Source of the DNA: Chloracidobacterium sp. UBA7659
GTDB lineage: Bacteria; Acidobacteriota; Blastocatellia; Pyrinomonadales; Pyrinomonadaceae
DNA: 8,032 bases
Assembly (NCBI GenBank): GCA_002483395.1
Contig: DLHV01000030.1
Location: 125 to 8,156, forward strand
Direction: 5' to 3'
In this document: one piece after another, positions 1 through 6,491 of the stretch
How positions within the stretch are numbered: the first letter of the stretch is position 1
Layout of the letters: each line of letters starts with the position of its first letter
Notes under the pieces: generated by a model
Database searches by the model: none
What the model was told of the DNA's origin: nothing
Seen by the model: only the letters and a program-made list of their open reading frames with translations
Translations under genes and position numbers: made by a program

Positions 1-1301
1 GATTCGAGAACCGTGTCCCAAACAGCCTTACGGTCTTTAGGGTCAACTGCGCCTATCTCCATATACCGAAACGCGTTTTCCGTGACAACAATCCCGGCAT
101 CGACCAGCACGCCGACCGCGATCGCAATTCCCGACAGCGACATGATATTCGAACTAATGCCCATGAAATACATAAAGAGAAATGACATTAGCACCGCGAG
201 CGGCAGTGGGATTGTGACAATGAGGATCGAGCGAAAATGAGCCAGGAAAATGATGTGTGCGAGCGTGACAAGGATCAATTCCTCGATAAGTGTCCACTTG
301 AGCGTGTCGGTTGCACGGTTGATAAGCTGTGTGCGGTCGTAAAACGGCACGATCCGGACCCCGGGAGGCAGCCCGGCCTGCAAAGCTTCGATCTTCTGTT
401 TTACGGAGTCGATGACCTCCAGTGTGTTTACGCCATATCGCGCAATAACCACGCCTCCGACTGCTTCCTTACCGTTTTTGTCGAGGGCGCCCGTTCTAAA
501 GGCGTTGCCGAGTTTTACGTCCGCAACATTTTTTACATAGATCGGTGTACCATTTGACGAACCGATCATTATGTTCTCGACGTCTTCCATCGAGCCGATC
601 AGGCCAATGCCCCGGACAACCGCCCATTGCCCGCCCTGTTCGACGACATTTCCACCGACGTTGTTGTTTGAGCGTTGAACTGCTTCAACAACAGTCGAGA
701 TCGGAATATTCACGCCCCGCAATTTATTCGGGTCGATGTCGATCTGATATTGCTGAACGTAACCGCCGACCGAAGCAACCTCGGCGACACCAGGCACGGA
801 ATTGAGCTGATAACGCACAAACCAATCCTGCACCGTGCGCAGGTCGCGGAGGTTCATGTCGTCGGATTCGAGCGTATACCAAAAGACCTGTCCGACGCCG
901 GTTGCATCGGGCCCAAGCGTTGGCACGACGCCCACCGGCAATTGTTTTGTAACGAGATTGAGCCGCTCCAAAACTCTCGTTCTCGCCCAATACAAATCCA
1001 CATTGTCCTCAAAGATAATGTTGATCATCGAGAAACTGAACGCCGAATTGGCGCGTACCGTCCGCACGCCGGGAAGCCCCTGAAGATTCGTGACCAATGG
1101 GTAGGTCACCTGGTCTTCGACTTCCTGCGGCGAGCGACCCGTCCAATCGGTAAATACAATCACCTGATTGTCCGAGAGGTCGGGAATCGCGTCTATCGGC
1201 GTACGAACGAGCGCCCAATAACCGGCCGCCGCGACGCCCATATAGAAGATGATCACAATGCCGCGATTATTTAATGACCACTCGATGAGCTTGTGGATCA
1301 T
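1..1301 (-). CDS. CusA/CzcA-family heavy-metal efflux RND transporter, N-terminal 433 residues (runs off left edge)
   Basis: Inner-membrane proton-driven pump subunit of a tripartite heavy-metal efflux complex. I translated it directly from the minus strand; it is open to base 1. Residues 1-433 of a family usually near 1,040 residues are present. TM1 is at about 13-32, followed by the periplasmic porter domain (motifs [15 protein letters not shown] at 33-47 and [10 protein letters not shown] at 130-139), then TM2 to TM4 from about 335. The TM4 proton-relay signature [17 protein letters not shown] carries D401 and E408, matching the spacing of D405 and E412 in E. coli CusA. The VDAxIVxxEN form favours the monovalent (Cu/Ag) branch over divalent CzcA, but the cleft methionines that would settle the metal lie beyond the window. 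The ATG at 1301 starts one base after the preceding stop, so it is probably translated from the same mRNA. Family certain, substrate inferred. Confidence 0.95.
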   Translation of the reverse strand, partial: MIHKLIEWSLNNRGIVIIFYMGVAAAGYWALVRTPIDAIPDLSDNQVIVFTDWTGRSPQEVEDQVTYPLVTNLQGLPGVRTVRANSAFSFSMINIIFEDNVDLYWARTRVLERLNLVTKQLPVGVVPTLGPDATGVGQVFWYTLESDDMNLRDLRTVQDWFVRYQLNSVPGVAEVASVGGYVQQYQIDIDPNKLRGVNIPISTVVEAVQRSNNNVGGNVVEQGGQWAVVRGIGLIGSMEDVENIMIGSSNGTPIYVKNVADVKLGNAFRTGALDKNGKEAVGGVVIARYGVNTLEVIDSVKQKIEALQAGLPPGVRIVPFYDRTQLINRATDTLKWTLIEELILVTLAHIIFLAHFRSILIVTIPLPLAVLMSFLFMYFMGISSNIMSLSGIAIAVGVLVDAGIVVTENAFRYMEIGAVDPKDRKAVWDTVLE

Positions 1302-1302
1302 T

Positions 1303-1503
1303 TTAGCAACACCCTTGTTCGGTCATCTTCGGCGGACACTTAACCGAACCGAAAGAACAAAAAATACAACAATCTCCGGGCTTCGGCTTCAAAAATGCCT
1401 TGCAATTTTCGCATTCGTAGAAGAAAACACACGAATCTGTGGGCATCTCTTCTCCCTTCTGAAACCCGCATTCCGGACAGGTAACAACAGACGTTAATTG
1501 CAT
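1303..1503 (-). CDS. GDCCVxC-type small cysteine-rich protein (66 aa)
   Basis: A 66-residue cytoplasmic-looking protein with 11 cysteines: CPEC at 9-12, C25, CENC at 31-34, the family block [16 protein letters not shown] at 43-58 (C45, C46, C49, C56), and a terminal CC at 65-66. The block matches the small proteins known as GDCCVxC-domain (seleno)proteins, often found near mercury and soft-metal transport genes; their biochemical role is not established. No in-frame UGA is present, so this is an all-cysteine member. The two N-terminal CxxC pairs resemble a zinc ribbon. The start ATG shares its A with the merC-like TGA stop (TGATG), indicating translational coupling; a GTG three bases upstream (1506) is an alternative, and GGAGG sits 6-9 bases before these starts. 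A role in binding or handing on a soft metal ion is inferred from cysteines and context. Confidence 0.85.
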   Translation of the reverse strand: MQLTSVVTCPECGFQKGEEMPTDSCVFFYECENCKAFLKPKPGDCCIFCSFGSVKCPPKMTEQGCC

Positions 1504-1883
1504 CACTCATTACCTCCGATTTCGCAATTTCCACACCTCTTGGCGTATATCGTGTTAAGTACAGCAGTCACAGCTAAGCCAATCAATCCGCCGTAGATCA
1601 AATAAGCATTTAGATCGGTATTGACGGCATGAAGAATTAGGACCGCGCTTAGAACGCCGAAAACTGCGGGCAAAATGTGTCTATGTTTTCTAAAGGCCCA
1701 GAGGGTTCCGCCAACAGCCAAAACAACTGCCGCCTGCATAAGATAAATCATTTCGGATTCGTATTCGGCCAGGAAACCCAAGCCGATTGCGGCACCTCCG
1801 GTAGCGAAAACAGGCAGGCAACACGACATGCCAAACGCGGCGATGAGTGTTCCGACCGAGCCGACTTTGTCTAAAATGTTCAT
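1503..1883 (-). CDS. merC: MerC-family membrane transporter (126 aa)
   Basis: Predicted four-helix inner-membrane protein. The N-terminus follows the MerC pattern: DKVGSVGTLIAAFGMSCCLP (5-24), then a GAAIGLGFL segment. The vicinal pair C21-C22 in TM1 corresponds to the MerC mercury-binding cysteines, and C117-x2-C120 at the C-terminus resembles the second cysteine pair of MerC. Hydrophobic segments lie at about 9-26, 47-64, 70-87 and 92-112. The reading frame extends 45 codons further upstream, but that extension is basic, unlike the family, and overlaps the upstream gene; ATG 1883 has GGGAGA just ahead, so I chose it. Known MerC proteins import Hg(II) for reduction, but no merA, merP or merR is visible here. 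Beside a CusA-type pump and a Met-rich lipoprotein it could move another soft metal. Family good, substrate open. Confidence 0.85.
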   Translation of the reverse strand: MNILDKVGSVGTLIAAFGMSCCLPVFATGGAAIGLGFLAEYESEMIYLMQAAVVLAVGGTLWAFRKHRHILPAVFGVLSAVLILHAVNTDLNAYLIYGGLIGLAVTAVLNTIYAKRCGNCEIGGNE

Positions 1884-1905
1884 GATTCTCCCAAAGACTC
1901 GTTTT

Positions 1906-2337
1906 CTACTTCGCAATAATAGGCAAAGTGAACGAGCCTTTTCCCGCAGGCCCTTCATAGGTAATTTGTGCCTTCCATTCGCCGGCCATATCGATCGACG
2001 CTTTGCCGTGATAAACACCCGGCGTTCCGGTAGTCGTGAATGCTGTGCCGCTGTTCATCTCCGCCATGCTTCCCATAGCCGCCATGCGATAGTTCAGGGC
2101 GACCGAACCGACATCAACGGGCATGCCGGAAGCATCCGTGAATGTCAGCGTGAATTCTTGTTGACCTTTTCGCAAAACACCGTCCGCATTTGCGATCGTT
2201 GCGGTCAGATTATTTCCGGCCGGCCCGCTAATCACCGTTTTGACAGAAGCCGGGTTATTTGACGAACTGCAGGCCGAAGCCAAAACCAAAAGGGCAAAAA
2301 TTGAAATCGAAGTTGTAACTAATAGAATTTTTCTCAT
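1906..2337 (-). CDS. YtkA/FixH-like lipoprotein with Met-x2-Met motif (143 aa)
   Basis: Small envelope protein. Residues 1-22 form a lipoprotein-type signal (MRK, then a hydrophobic stretch, then ASAC with C23 as the likely lipidated cysteine; Ala at -3 is less usual than Leu). The rest resembles the YtkA/FixH-like beta-sandwich domain: an FTLTFTDASGMPVD strand pair, then a GVYHGKASIDMAGEWKAQITYEG block near the C-terminus. Methionines M85, M88, M91 and M94 recur every third residue, with M72 and M117 nearby, which suits Cu(I) or Ag(I) thioether binding. Such domains are common next to CusA/CusB genes. I chose ATG 2337 because GGAGA lies eight bases upstream and a signal peptide begins there; a longer in-frame extension to 2460 lacks these. 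The gap to the MerC gene is 22 bases. Metal binding is inferred. Confidence 0.8.
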   Translation of the reverse strand: MRKILLVTTSISIFALLVLASACSSSNNPASVKTVISGPAGNNLTATIANADGVLRKGQQEFTLTFTDASGMPVDVGSVALNYRMAAMGSMAEMNSGTAFTTTGTPGVYHGKASIDMAGEWKAQITYEGPAGKGSFTLPIIAK

Positions 2338-2382
2338 TTTATTGTCTCCAAAATTGAAAGCGACCAGGCAACCCGATGCCTC

Positions 2383-2447
2383 AAAACGGCGCACCGCGAC
2401 CCAAGGTGAAAAGCCAAAAAGGCGCAATACGCCTGAAAAATGGCGCA
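2383..2447. repeat. Three direct copies of AAAA(N)GGCGCA
   Basis: Plus-strand copies are AAAACGGCGCA (2383-2393), AAAAAGGCGCA (2416-2426) and AAAAATGGCGCA (2436-2447). The GGCGCA cores begin at 2388, 2421 and 2442, spacings of 33 and 21 bases, near whole helical turns. They lie between the Cys-pair and lipoprotein genes, and the middle copy is part of the weak terminator hairpin. Could be binding sites or chance. Confidence 0.4.
2416..2434 (-). terminator. Weak hairpin with T-run after the Cys-pair gene
   Basis: Read on the minus strand, AGGCG (2434-2430), loop TATTG, CGCCT (2424-2420) forms a five-base-pair stem that runs straight into five Ts (2420-2416). It begins 28 bases after the stop of the first gene of the cluster. 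The stem is short, so it would be a partial terminator or attenuator at best, lowering expression of the four downstream genes relative to the first. Confidence 0.35.
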
Positions 2448-2461
2448 CTACTCCATTCAAA

Positions 2462-2839
2462 CTAAATCAAAAGCGAGTTGTGTTGGATGTATTTGGGTTG
2501 GAGTGTTCGAAGAAGTACCTGACGCGAAACGTTTGATGTGCCGACGGGAGCGGCTTTTTCATTCGCGAAAAGTGCCGCAATTAGCGCAATGATCGACTTC
2601 GTTACCGTGTTGTTCGACGGTGCGAAATTACATGAATTACCGAATGAAGTCGGCGCGGATTCCGAGCAGTTCACAGCGCAGCAAAGCCGAGCGGCCTCCG
2701 CTTTGGGCGTCTTGTCTTTGCTCTTAGCCTTGTCACAGCATTTCATCATTTGGCTGTTAGCCGAATGCAACGGTGTCCCCGACACAACGCCATCGGCGAG
2801 AGCCAAAACCAATAAAAGCAAAGTGAGCCGCTTTACCAT
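2462..2839 (-). CDS. Small exported Cys-pair protein, unknown family (125 aa)
   Basis: I do not recognise a named family. Residues 1-21 look like a Sec signal peptide (MVKR, then LTLLLLVLALADGVVSG), with cleavage probably at about 21-26. The mature part has MMKCC (C34, C35), a Lys-rich linker, ARLCCAVNC (C53, C54, C58) and C70, then a mildly hydrophobic stretch at 80-91 and a basic tail. Two vicinal Cys pairs plus MM next to one pair fit a periplasmic soft-metal ligand protein, but that is inference. ATG 2839 is preferred; TTG 2842 is in frame just before it. No Shine-Dalgarno is visible and a strong promoter sits only eight bases upstream, pointing to a nearly leaderless message. It is first in the metal cluster, 124 bases before the lipoprotein gene. 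An overlapping plus-strand frame (2538-2867) was judged a shadow. Confidence 0.72.
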   Translation of the reverse strand: MVKRLTLLLLVLALADGVVSGTPLHSANSQMMKCCDKAKSKDKTPKAEAARLCCAVNCSESAPTSFGNSCNFAPSNNTVTKSIIALIAALFANEKAAPVGTSNVSRQVLLRTLQPKYIQHNSLLI

Positions 2840-2847
2840 CAAGATAG

Positions 2848-2877
2848 ACTATATTGCCCAAGGTTAAAATTTGTCAA
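2848..2877 (-). promoter_or_regulatory. Sigma70-type promoter of the metal cluster, near-leaderless start
   Basis: On the minus strand, TTGACA (2872-2877, perfect -35) is followed by an 18-base spacer and TATAGT (2848-2853, five of six matches to TATAAT). Only eight bases separate the -10 box from ATG 2839, so transcription should begin within about three bases of the start codon. I could not identify a metal-regulator operator (CueR, CsoR or MerR type) with confidence. Confidence 0.65.
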
Positions 2878-3054
2878 TCAAAATCGATAGAGATCTTCGT
2901 AAATCTCACCTCTGACGATCTAATGATTCATTTTTTCTCAGGATCAATTACAGAGGAACGATGAGCAAAATACAGCCGAAAAGATGATATTTGGAAAGGG
3001 TGAATTTGAAACGTTAGTGAACTCTGGAGAAATAAACAAGGACAGCGGCGACAC

Positions 3055-5190
3055 CTATTGGTTCACGGCGAGGCTCTTTACCCGCTCGCTGACATCTCGG
3101 AAATTCACATTCTCCGCGTAAACCTGTTCGAAATAACGCCCCGCGTTCTCAATGTCTCCTTCTGCTTCATATGCTCCAGCCAACTCGTACCAAAGCCCTT
3201 GCTTCTCATCTTCGGTCAGGTCGGCTGTTTCGAGTGTGCGCTCGAACCATTTCAGTGCAAGATTCGGCATGGATTGCTGCATGAAACAATGGCCTAAAAG
3301 ATTGGCGCACGAGAAAAAGCGGCGCGTCCCATCATTTGGCCTAACAAGCGAAATTGCTTCCTGAAACTCTTTTATAGCATCCTCAATCAGGCCCATTTCC
3401 TGATAGGCGACGGCGGTACTGAAATGTGTTTCATAGTCCGAATCATCATTAGGATCCGATTCCTCCAATCCTAATTCACTGCGAAGATCGTTCACATCAA
3501 ACGACTTTGCCTCTACCGACGAAACCGGCGGCAATTCCTGTGTAACGGGGTCGCTCGTATCCGCTGACGCAAGTGCCGGGATGGAAGCTAATTCCGCATC
3601 CAGATCGTCCAAGCCAGGTTGATCACCGAACTCGATCCGTAATTCGCCAATTGCCTTCTCGGCCAGCTCCATGTAACCGTTGTCGATATAGAATCTTACA
3701 CTGTCAATTTCTTTCTGAAGCCTCAATGCGTCCCCAGTGTTGACGACCGATTCGTTTGTCCCGTTCGCATGTGTTGCGAGTTCGCCGACTTCCGTTACGG
3801 CTCCCGTGAACGCGAACCCGGCATCCGTGTGTGCAAGATCGGCGGCGCCGGAGCCTTCGAGAGCGGGATCAAAGCCGTTGGCTTCCCCGATGTCGCCGTT
3901 CGAAATCGCCGCGCCCGCAATCTGAGCAACGTCTACGGGCAGTGTCTTCGCGGAACTCGGCTGATTCTTGAGAAACCGCTTGTCAAACAGGTTCTCCTGT
4001 TCGTCGGCTTGTTCAAACCCGTGAATTTCATTTATCTCGCGAAGCCGGTCGGCGTATGCTACCTCCTGCGGCATGATCATCGTCAACTGCATCAAGGCGC
4101 TTCGCTCATCATCTATCGAATCGACATCCTTCGCGACCTGTGCGAGTTTGATCAGCGATTGACGAAGCGCTTCTTCGTCACGCTGCCAGGAGCAATATCT
4201 CGCCAATAGACGCAATGCATCCAATTGGTCAGGATTCTTGTCCAAGATCTGTTTAACGAGAACCTGAAACTCGTCGGCTTGCCCACCAACGAGCATGTGC
4301 TCAGATGACATCGAGAGAATTCGGGTCGCCGAATCGACATCCTCGTTTGCAAGATAGATATGGGCAAGCTCAAGAAACTTCGGATAATTTGCCGGCTCCA
4401 TCTCAACAAGCTTGATCACCGCTTTCTCGGCCCCGGCAATATCGTTCGCCTCAATGAGACAATCTATCAAGAGAAAGCGAATTTCCCGGTTGTGAGGGAG
4501 ATCCAAGAGAAGGTCGCCCAGCTTTTCCGCAGCCTCGCGGGCGCGGCCAAGAGCAAATTCAGACTTAATAAAACCCGTAAGGACTTTCGAATCATCACAT
4601 TTGATCTCCATCGCCCTTGCGAAGGAGGTTAACGCGTCCTCATGCTCGCCCTTGTTCGCAAGCCTTATTCCGGCCTCGGTATAGGCATCGAGCGCTTCAT
4701 CGAGTTGTTTTTCGGCCAGATAGGAATCGGCCAGGCTAAGGTAAACCTCGGTGTTGTACGGATCCAGCAATGCGATCTCCTTCCACATTGCAAGCGCCTC
4801 GATCTTTTGTCCCTTGCTTTGGAAGTGATCCGCAAGCCTCGTGTAATGCGCACGAGCCTCATTTAGCGATCCTTTTACCTTGTAGAGTTCTGCCAGCTTT
4901 AGTGAGACTTCGAGCGAGTGTGGTTCGAGCTTTGAGATCTTGTTGTAAACGGCGATGGCTTTTTGGGCAAAACCTTGCTTGCCATAATGGTCTCCAACGG
5001 ATGTATAGCACTTGACGGCGGATTTTATATCCGTGCTTTTCGCGTACAAGTCGCCAAGCATGTTCATTGTTCCAAAATCGCGCGCATCATGCTTTACGAC
5101 CTGTTCGTATTCGCCGATCGCGGACCGAATTTTACCTTGAGACAGGTATTTTTCGGCATTCCGCATTGCCTTTGTTTTGTCGAAAGTCAT
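3055..5190 (-). CDS. Tetratricopeptide repeat protein (711 aa)
   Basis: Large, soluble, predicted cytoplasmic protein without signal peptide or membrane segment. Helical TPR repeats fill roughly residues 5-390 (for example AEKYLSQGKIRSAIGEYEQV, then AIAVYNKISKLEPHSLEV, then ALAMWKEIALLDPYNTEVYL). An acidic, Ala/Gly-rich linker spans about 391-487. A helical segment follows (490-532, RFYIDNGYMELAEKAIGEL), then a second low-complexity stretch, and a C-terminal TPR block (585-705, including YETHFSTAVAYQEMGLIEDA and a GAYEAEGDIENAGRYFEQV unit). TPR superhelices bind protein partners, so a scaffold role is likely, but no catalytic domain or specific function can be read. ATG 5190 begins just before the first repeat; the nearest Shine-Dalgarno-like AGG is distant, so initiation may be weak. 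It stands alone, divergent from the sugar-nucleotide gene. Confidence 0.9.
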   Translation of the reverse strand: MTFDKTKAMRNAEKYLSQGKIRSAIGEYEQVVKHDARDFGTMNMLGDLYAKSTDIKSAVKCYTSVGDHYGKQGFAQKAIAVYNKISKLEPHSLEVSLKLAELYKVKGSLNEARAHYTRLADHFQSKGQKIEALAMWKEIALLDPYNTEVYLSLADSYLAEKQLDEALDAYTEAGIRLANKGEHEDALTSFARAMEIKCDDSKVLTGFIKSEFALGRAREAAEKLGDLLLDLPHNREIRFLLIDCLIEANDIAGAEKAVIKLVEMEPANYPKFLELAHIYLANEDVDSATRILSMSSEHMLVGGQADEFQVLVKQILDKNPDQLDALRLLARYCSWQRDEEALRQSLIKLAQVAKDVDSIDDERSALMQLTMIMPQEVAYADRLREINEIHGFEQADEQENLFDKRFLKNQPSSAKTLPVDVAQIAGAAISNGDIGEANGFDPALEGSGAADLAHTDAGFAFTGAVTEVGELATHANGTNESVVNTGDALRLQKEIDSVRFYIDNGYMELAEKAIGELRIEFGDQPGLDDLDAELASIPALASADTSDPVTQELPPVSSVEAKSFDVNDLRSELGLEESDPNDDSDYETHFSTAVAYQEMGLIEDAIKEFQEAISLVRPNDGTRRFFSCANLLGHCFMQQSMPNLALKWFERTLETADLTEDEKQGLWYELAGAYEAEGDIENAGRYFEQVYAENVNFRDVSERVKSLAVNQ

Positions 5191-5236
5191 CTTAATTTAT
5201 TGCCTCAGGGGTATGCAGCTAAAACAATGACGTGCC

Positions 5237-5300
5237 GATAGCTTTACTTTAGATCGGTGAGTACAGGCGGATTTTAATAACCTGCAAAAGTAAAGTTATC
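5237..5300. repeat. Inverted repeat, 14-bp arms, in divergent intergenic region
   Basis: The left arm GATAGCTTTACTTT (5237-5250) is the reverse complement of AAAGTAAAGTTATC (5287-5300) at 13 of 14 positions; the exception is a G-T pair (5241/5296). The arms are separated by 36 bases and their centres lie 50 bases apart, near five helical turns. It lies in the expected 5' leader and promoter of the TPR gene. It may be a two-site operator or a leader stem-loop. Confidence 0.55.
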
Positions 5301-5322
5301 ATTAAGTACCAAAAAATGTCAA
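5293..5322 (-). promoter_or_regulatory. Candidate promoter of the TPR gene
   Basis: On the minus strand a perfect TTGACA (5317-5322) is followed by 18 bases and a poor -10, TAACTT (5293-5298, three of six matches). The weak -10 suggests dependence on an activator or a different true -10. The -35 lies in the centre of the 24-bp near-palindrome. Confidence 0.35.
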
Positions 5323-5332
5323 CATGTTTTGG
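5309..5332. promoter_or_regulatory. 24-bp near-palindrome, operator-like
   Basis: CCAAAAAATGTC (5309-5320) faces AACATGTTTTGG (5321-5332) with 10 of 12 positions symmetric and no loop. This geometry suits a dimeric regulator. It overlaps candidate -35 boxes for both the leftward TPR gene and the rightward sugar-nucleotide operon, so one protein could control both. Which regulator is unknown. Confidence 0.5.
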
Positions 5333-5355
5333 CAATATTTGTCTCTGTTTATACT
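5329..5355 (+). promoter_or_regulatory. Candidate promoter of the pyrophosphorylase-mutM operon
   Basis: TTGGCA (5329-5334) and TATACT (5350-5355, five of six matches) are separated by 15 bases, shorter than optimal; TACTAC at 5352-5357 gives a 17-base spacer with a poorer -10. Either would leave a leader of roughly 70 bases before ATG 5437. Confidence 0.4.
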
Positions 5356-5385
5356 ACTTACCGGCGATGCTGCTTTGATTTTTTT

Positions 5386-5415
5386 AGGCCAATTCCTTAG
5401 TCTTTACCTTGGCCT
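5386..5415 (+). promoter_or_regulatory. Leader stem-loop upstream of the pyrophosphorylase gene
   Basis: AGGCCAA (5386-5392) pairs perfectly with TTGGCCT (5409-5415) around a 16-base loop, ending 21 bases before the start codon. The T-run lies before, not after, the hairpin on this strand, so it is not a terminator. It could shape the 5' leader of the mRNA. Confidence 0.35.
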
Positions 5416-5436
5416 TCAAGCTCATCTAGAGACATT

Positions 5437-6477
5437 ATGCAAGCACTAATTCTGGCGGGAGGCAAAGGCACACGGCTTCGTCCCCTTACCGTTTATACTC
5501 CGAAGCCGATCGTACCCGTTCTGAACCGGCCATTCCTTCTCTATCAGATCGAAGTCCTGGCTAAGGCAGGCATTTCCGAAATTGTCCTGTCGCTCAGCTA
5601 TCAGCCGGATAAGATCGAGGACCTTTTGGGCGATGGCTCGGATCATGGCGTCAAATTGCGTTACGTGACCGAGCCGAGTCCGATGGGAACCGGTGGAGCG
5701 TATAAATTTGCGGCTGACGCTATCCGCGATACGACAGTAGTTTTCAACGGCGATATTCTCACCGACGTTGATATCTCTTCGATCATCTCTTTTCATCGAG
5801 AGAAGAATTCGGAAGCGACGCTGGCGTTGGTGCCAGTCGAAGATCCGTCCGCGTACGGTCTGGTAGAAACGGATGCGGACCAGCGGATCCTCCGATTTCT
5901 TGAAAAACCCAAACCCCAAGACATTGCCATACTGAATATAAATACCATCAACGCAGGTATTTACGTTCTAGAGCCGTCAATTTTGGACCTTATACCCAAA
6001 AACGAAAACAGCTCGTTCGAGTACAATGTCTTTCCGTCGATATTAAAGAAGGAAAAGCCTTTCTATGCGTACATCCTGAAAGATAACTATTGGCGGGATC
6101 TGGGCAATCCAAAGAGCTATCTTGAGGCGCATCATGATTTCTTTCGCGGAGCGATCCAGGGGTTTGTGATCGACCGTTCCGCTTCGTCCGATATTGCTAC
6201 CACAGCGTTCGTGGACAAGACTTCCGTCATAGGTGAAGGCTGCGTCATCAAACCAAATGCAAAGATCATAAATTCGTCAATCGGTCCGGGTGTTCACGTC
6301 GAAGAAAAGACCGTGATCGAAAATTCGGTCATCTGGTCCCACACCCGCGTGTCGAGTTCGGCCGAGATCAGAAATGCGGTGATCGGACGGAGCTGTCATA
6401 TCGGACGAAACGTTTTGGTCAATGACGGAGCAGTCTTGGGCGACAAAGCATCACTGCCGGATTATTCGCAAACTTAA
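5437..6477 (+). CDS. NDP-sugar pyrophosphorylase, mannose-1-phosphate guanylyltransferase type (346 aa)
   Basis: Cytoplasmic enzyme that joins an NTP and a sugar-1-phosphate to give an NDP-sugar and pyrophosphate, feeding polysaccharide or glycoconjugate synthesis. The N-terminal Rossmann-like nucleotidyltransferase domain (1-240) shows the NTP loop LAGGKGTRLRPLT (6-18), TPKPIVPV (21-28) with K23, the metal-binding NGD (D106), FLEKP (154-158), NAGIYV (172-177), and WRDLG (219-223) with D221. From about 255 to 335, V/I-x4 hexapeptide repeats form a left-handed beta-helix, the layout of the GMPPB/GDP-mannose pyrophosphorylase branch. Glucose-1-phosphate thymidylyl- or uridylyl-transfer remains possible, since base and sugar choice cannot be read safely. 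The start ATG gives the canonical MQALILAGG N-terminus; the Shine-Dalgarno (GAGA, four bases upstream) is weak. mutM starts 14 bases downstream. Confidence 0.92.
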   Translation: MQALILAGGKGTRLRPLTVYTPKPIVPVLNRPFLLYQIEVLAKAGISEIVLSLSYQPDKIEDLLGDGSDHGVKLRYVTEPSPMGTGGAYKFAADAIRDTTVVFNGDILTDVDISSIISFHREKNSEATLALVPVEDPSAYGLVETDADQRILRFLEKPKPQDIAILNINTINAGIYVLEPSILDLIPKNENSSFEYNVFPSILKKEKPFYAYILKDNYWRDLGNPKSYLEAHHDFFRGAIQGFVIDRSASSDIATTAFVDKTSVIGEGCVIKPNAKIINSSIGPGVHVEEKTVIENSVIWSHTRVSSSAEIRNAVIGRSCHIGRNVLVNDGAVLGDKASLPDYSQT

Positions 6478-6491
6478 AGAGTTCTTATTTT

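Noticed and set aside
675..1274. Plus-strand open frame of 199 codons opposite the RND pump gene
   Set aside because: It is antisense to a gene with clear RND motifs, has no ribosome site or recognisable domain, and neighbouring plus frames overlap it in the same way.
1884..2018. Longer N-terminus of the MerC-like protein
   Set aside because: The 45 extra residues are basic and unlike the family, overlap the lipoprotein gene end, and ATG 1883 has its own GGGAGA site.
2338..2460. Longer N-terminus of the YtkA-like lipoprotein
   Set aside because: The extension would bury the lipoprotein signal peptide inside the chain and crosses the repeat and terminator region; ATG 2337 has a good GGAGA site.
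1303..2839. A mercury-resistance (mer) operon
   Set aside because: MerC-like and GDCCVxC genes are present, but no MerA, MerP, MerT or MerR is seen, and the linked pump is CusA-like; mercury cannot be assumed as substrate.
2538..2867. Plus-strand frame of 109 codons opposite the Cys-pair gene
   Set aside because: The minus strand has a signal peptide, Cys motifs and a promoter in the right place; the plus frame has none of these.
2890..2907. GAGAT/ATCTC hairpin as a terminator of the TPR gene
   Set aside because: The stem is only five AT-rich pairs with no following T-run and lies about 150 bases past the stop; not convincing.
5446..5919. Minus-strand frame of 157 codons inside the pyrophosphorylase gene
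   Set aside because: It lies opposite conserved catalytic motifs of the plus-strand gene and resembles no protein.
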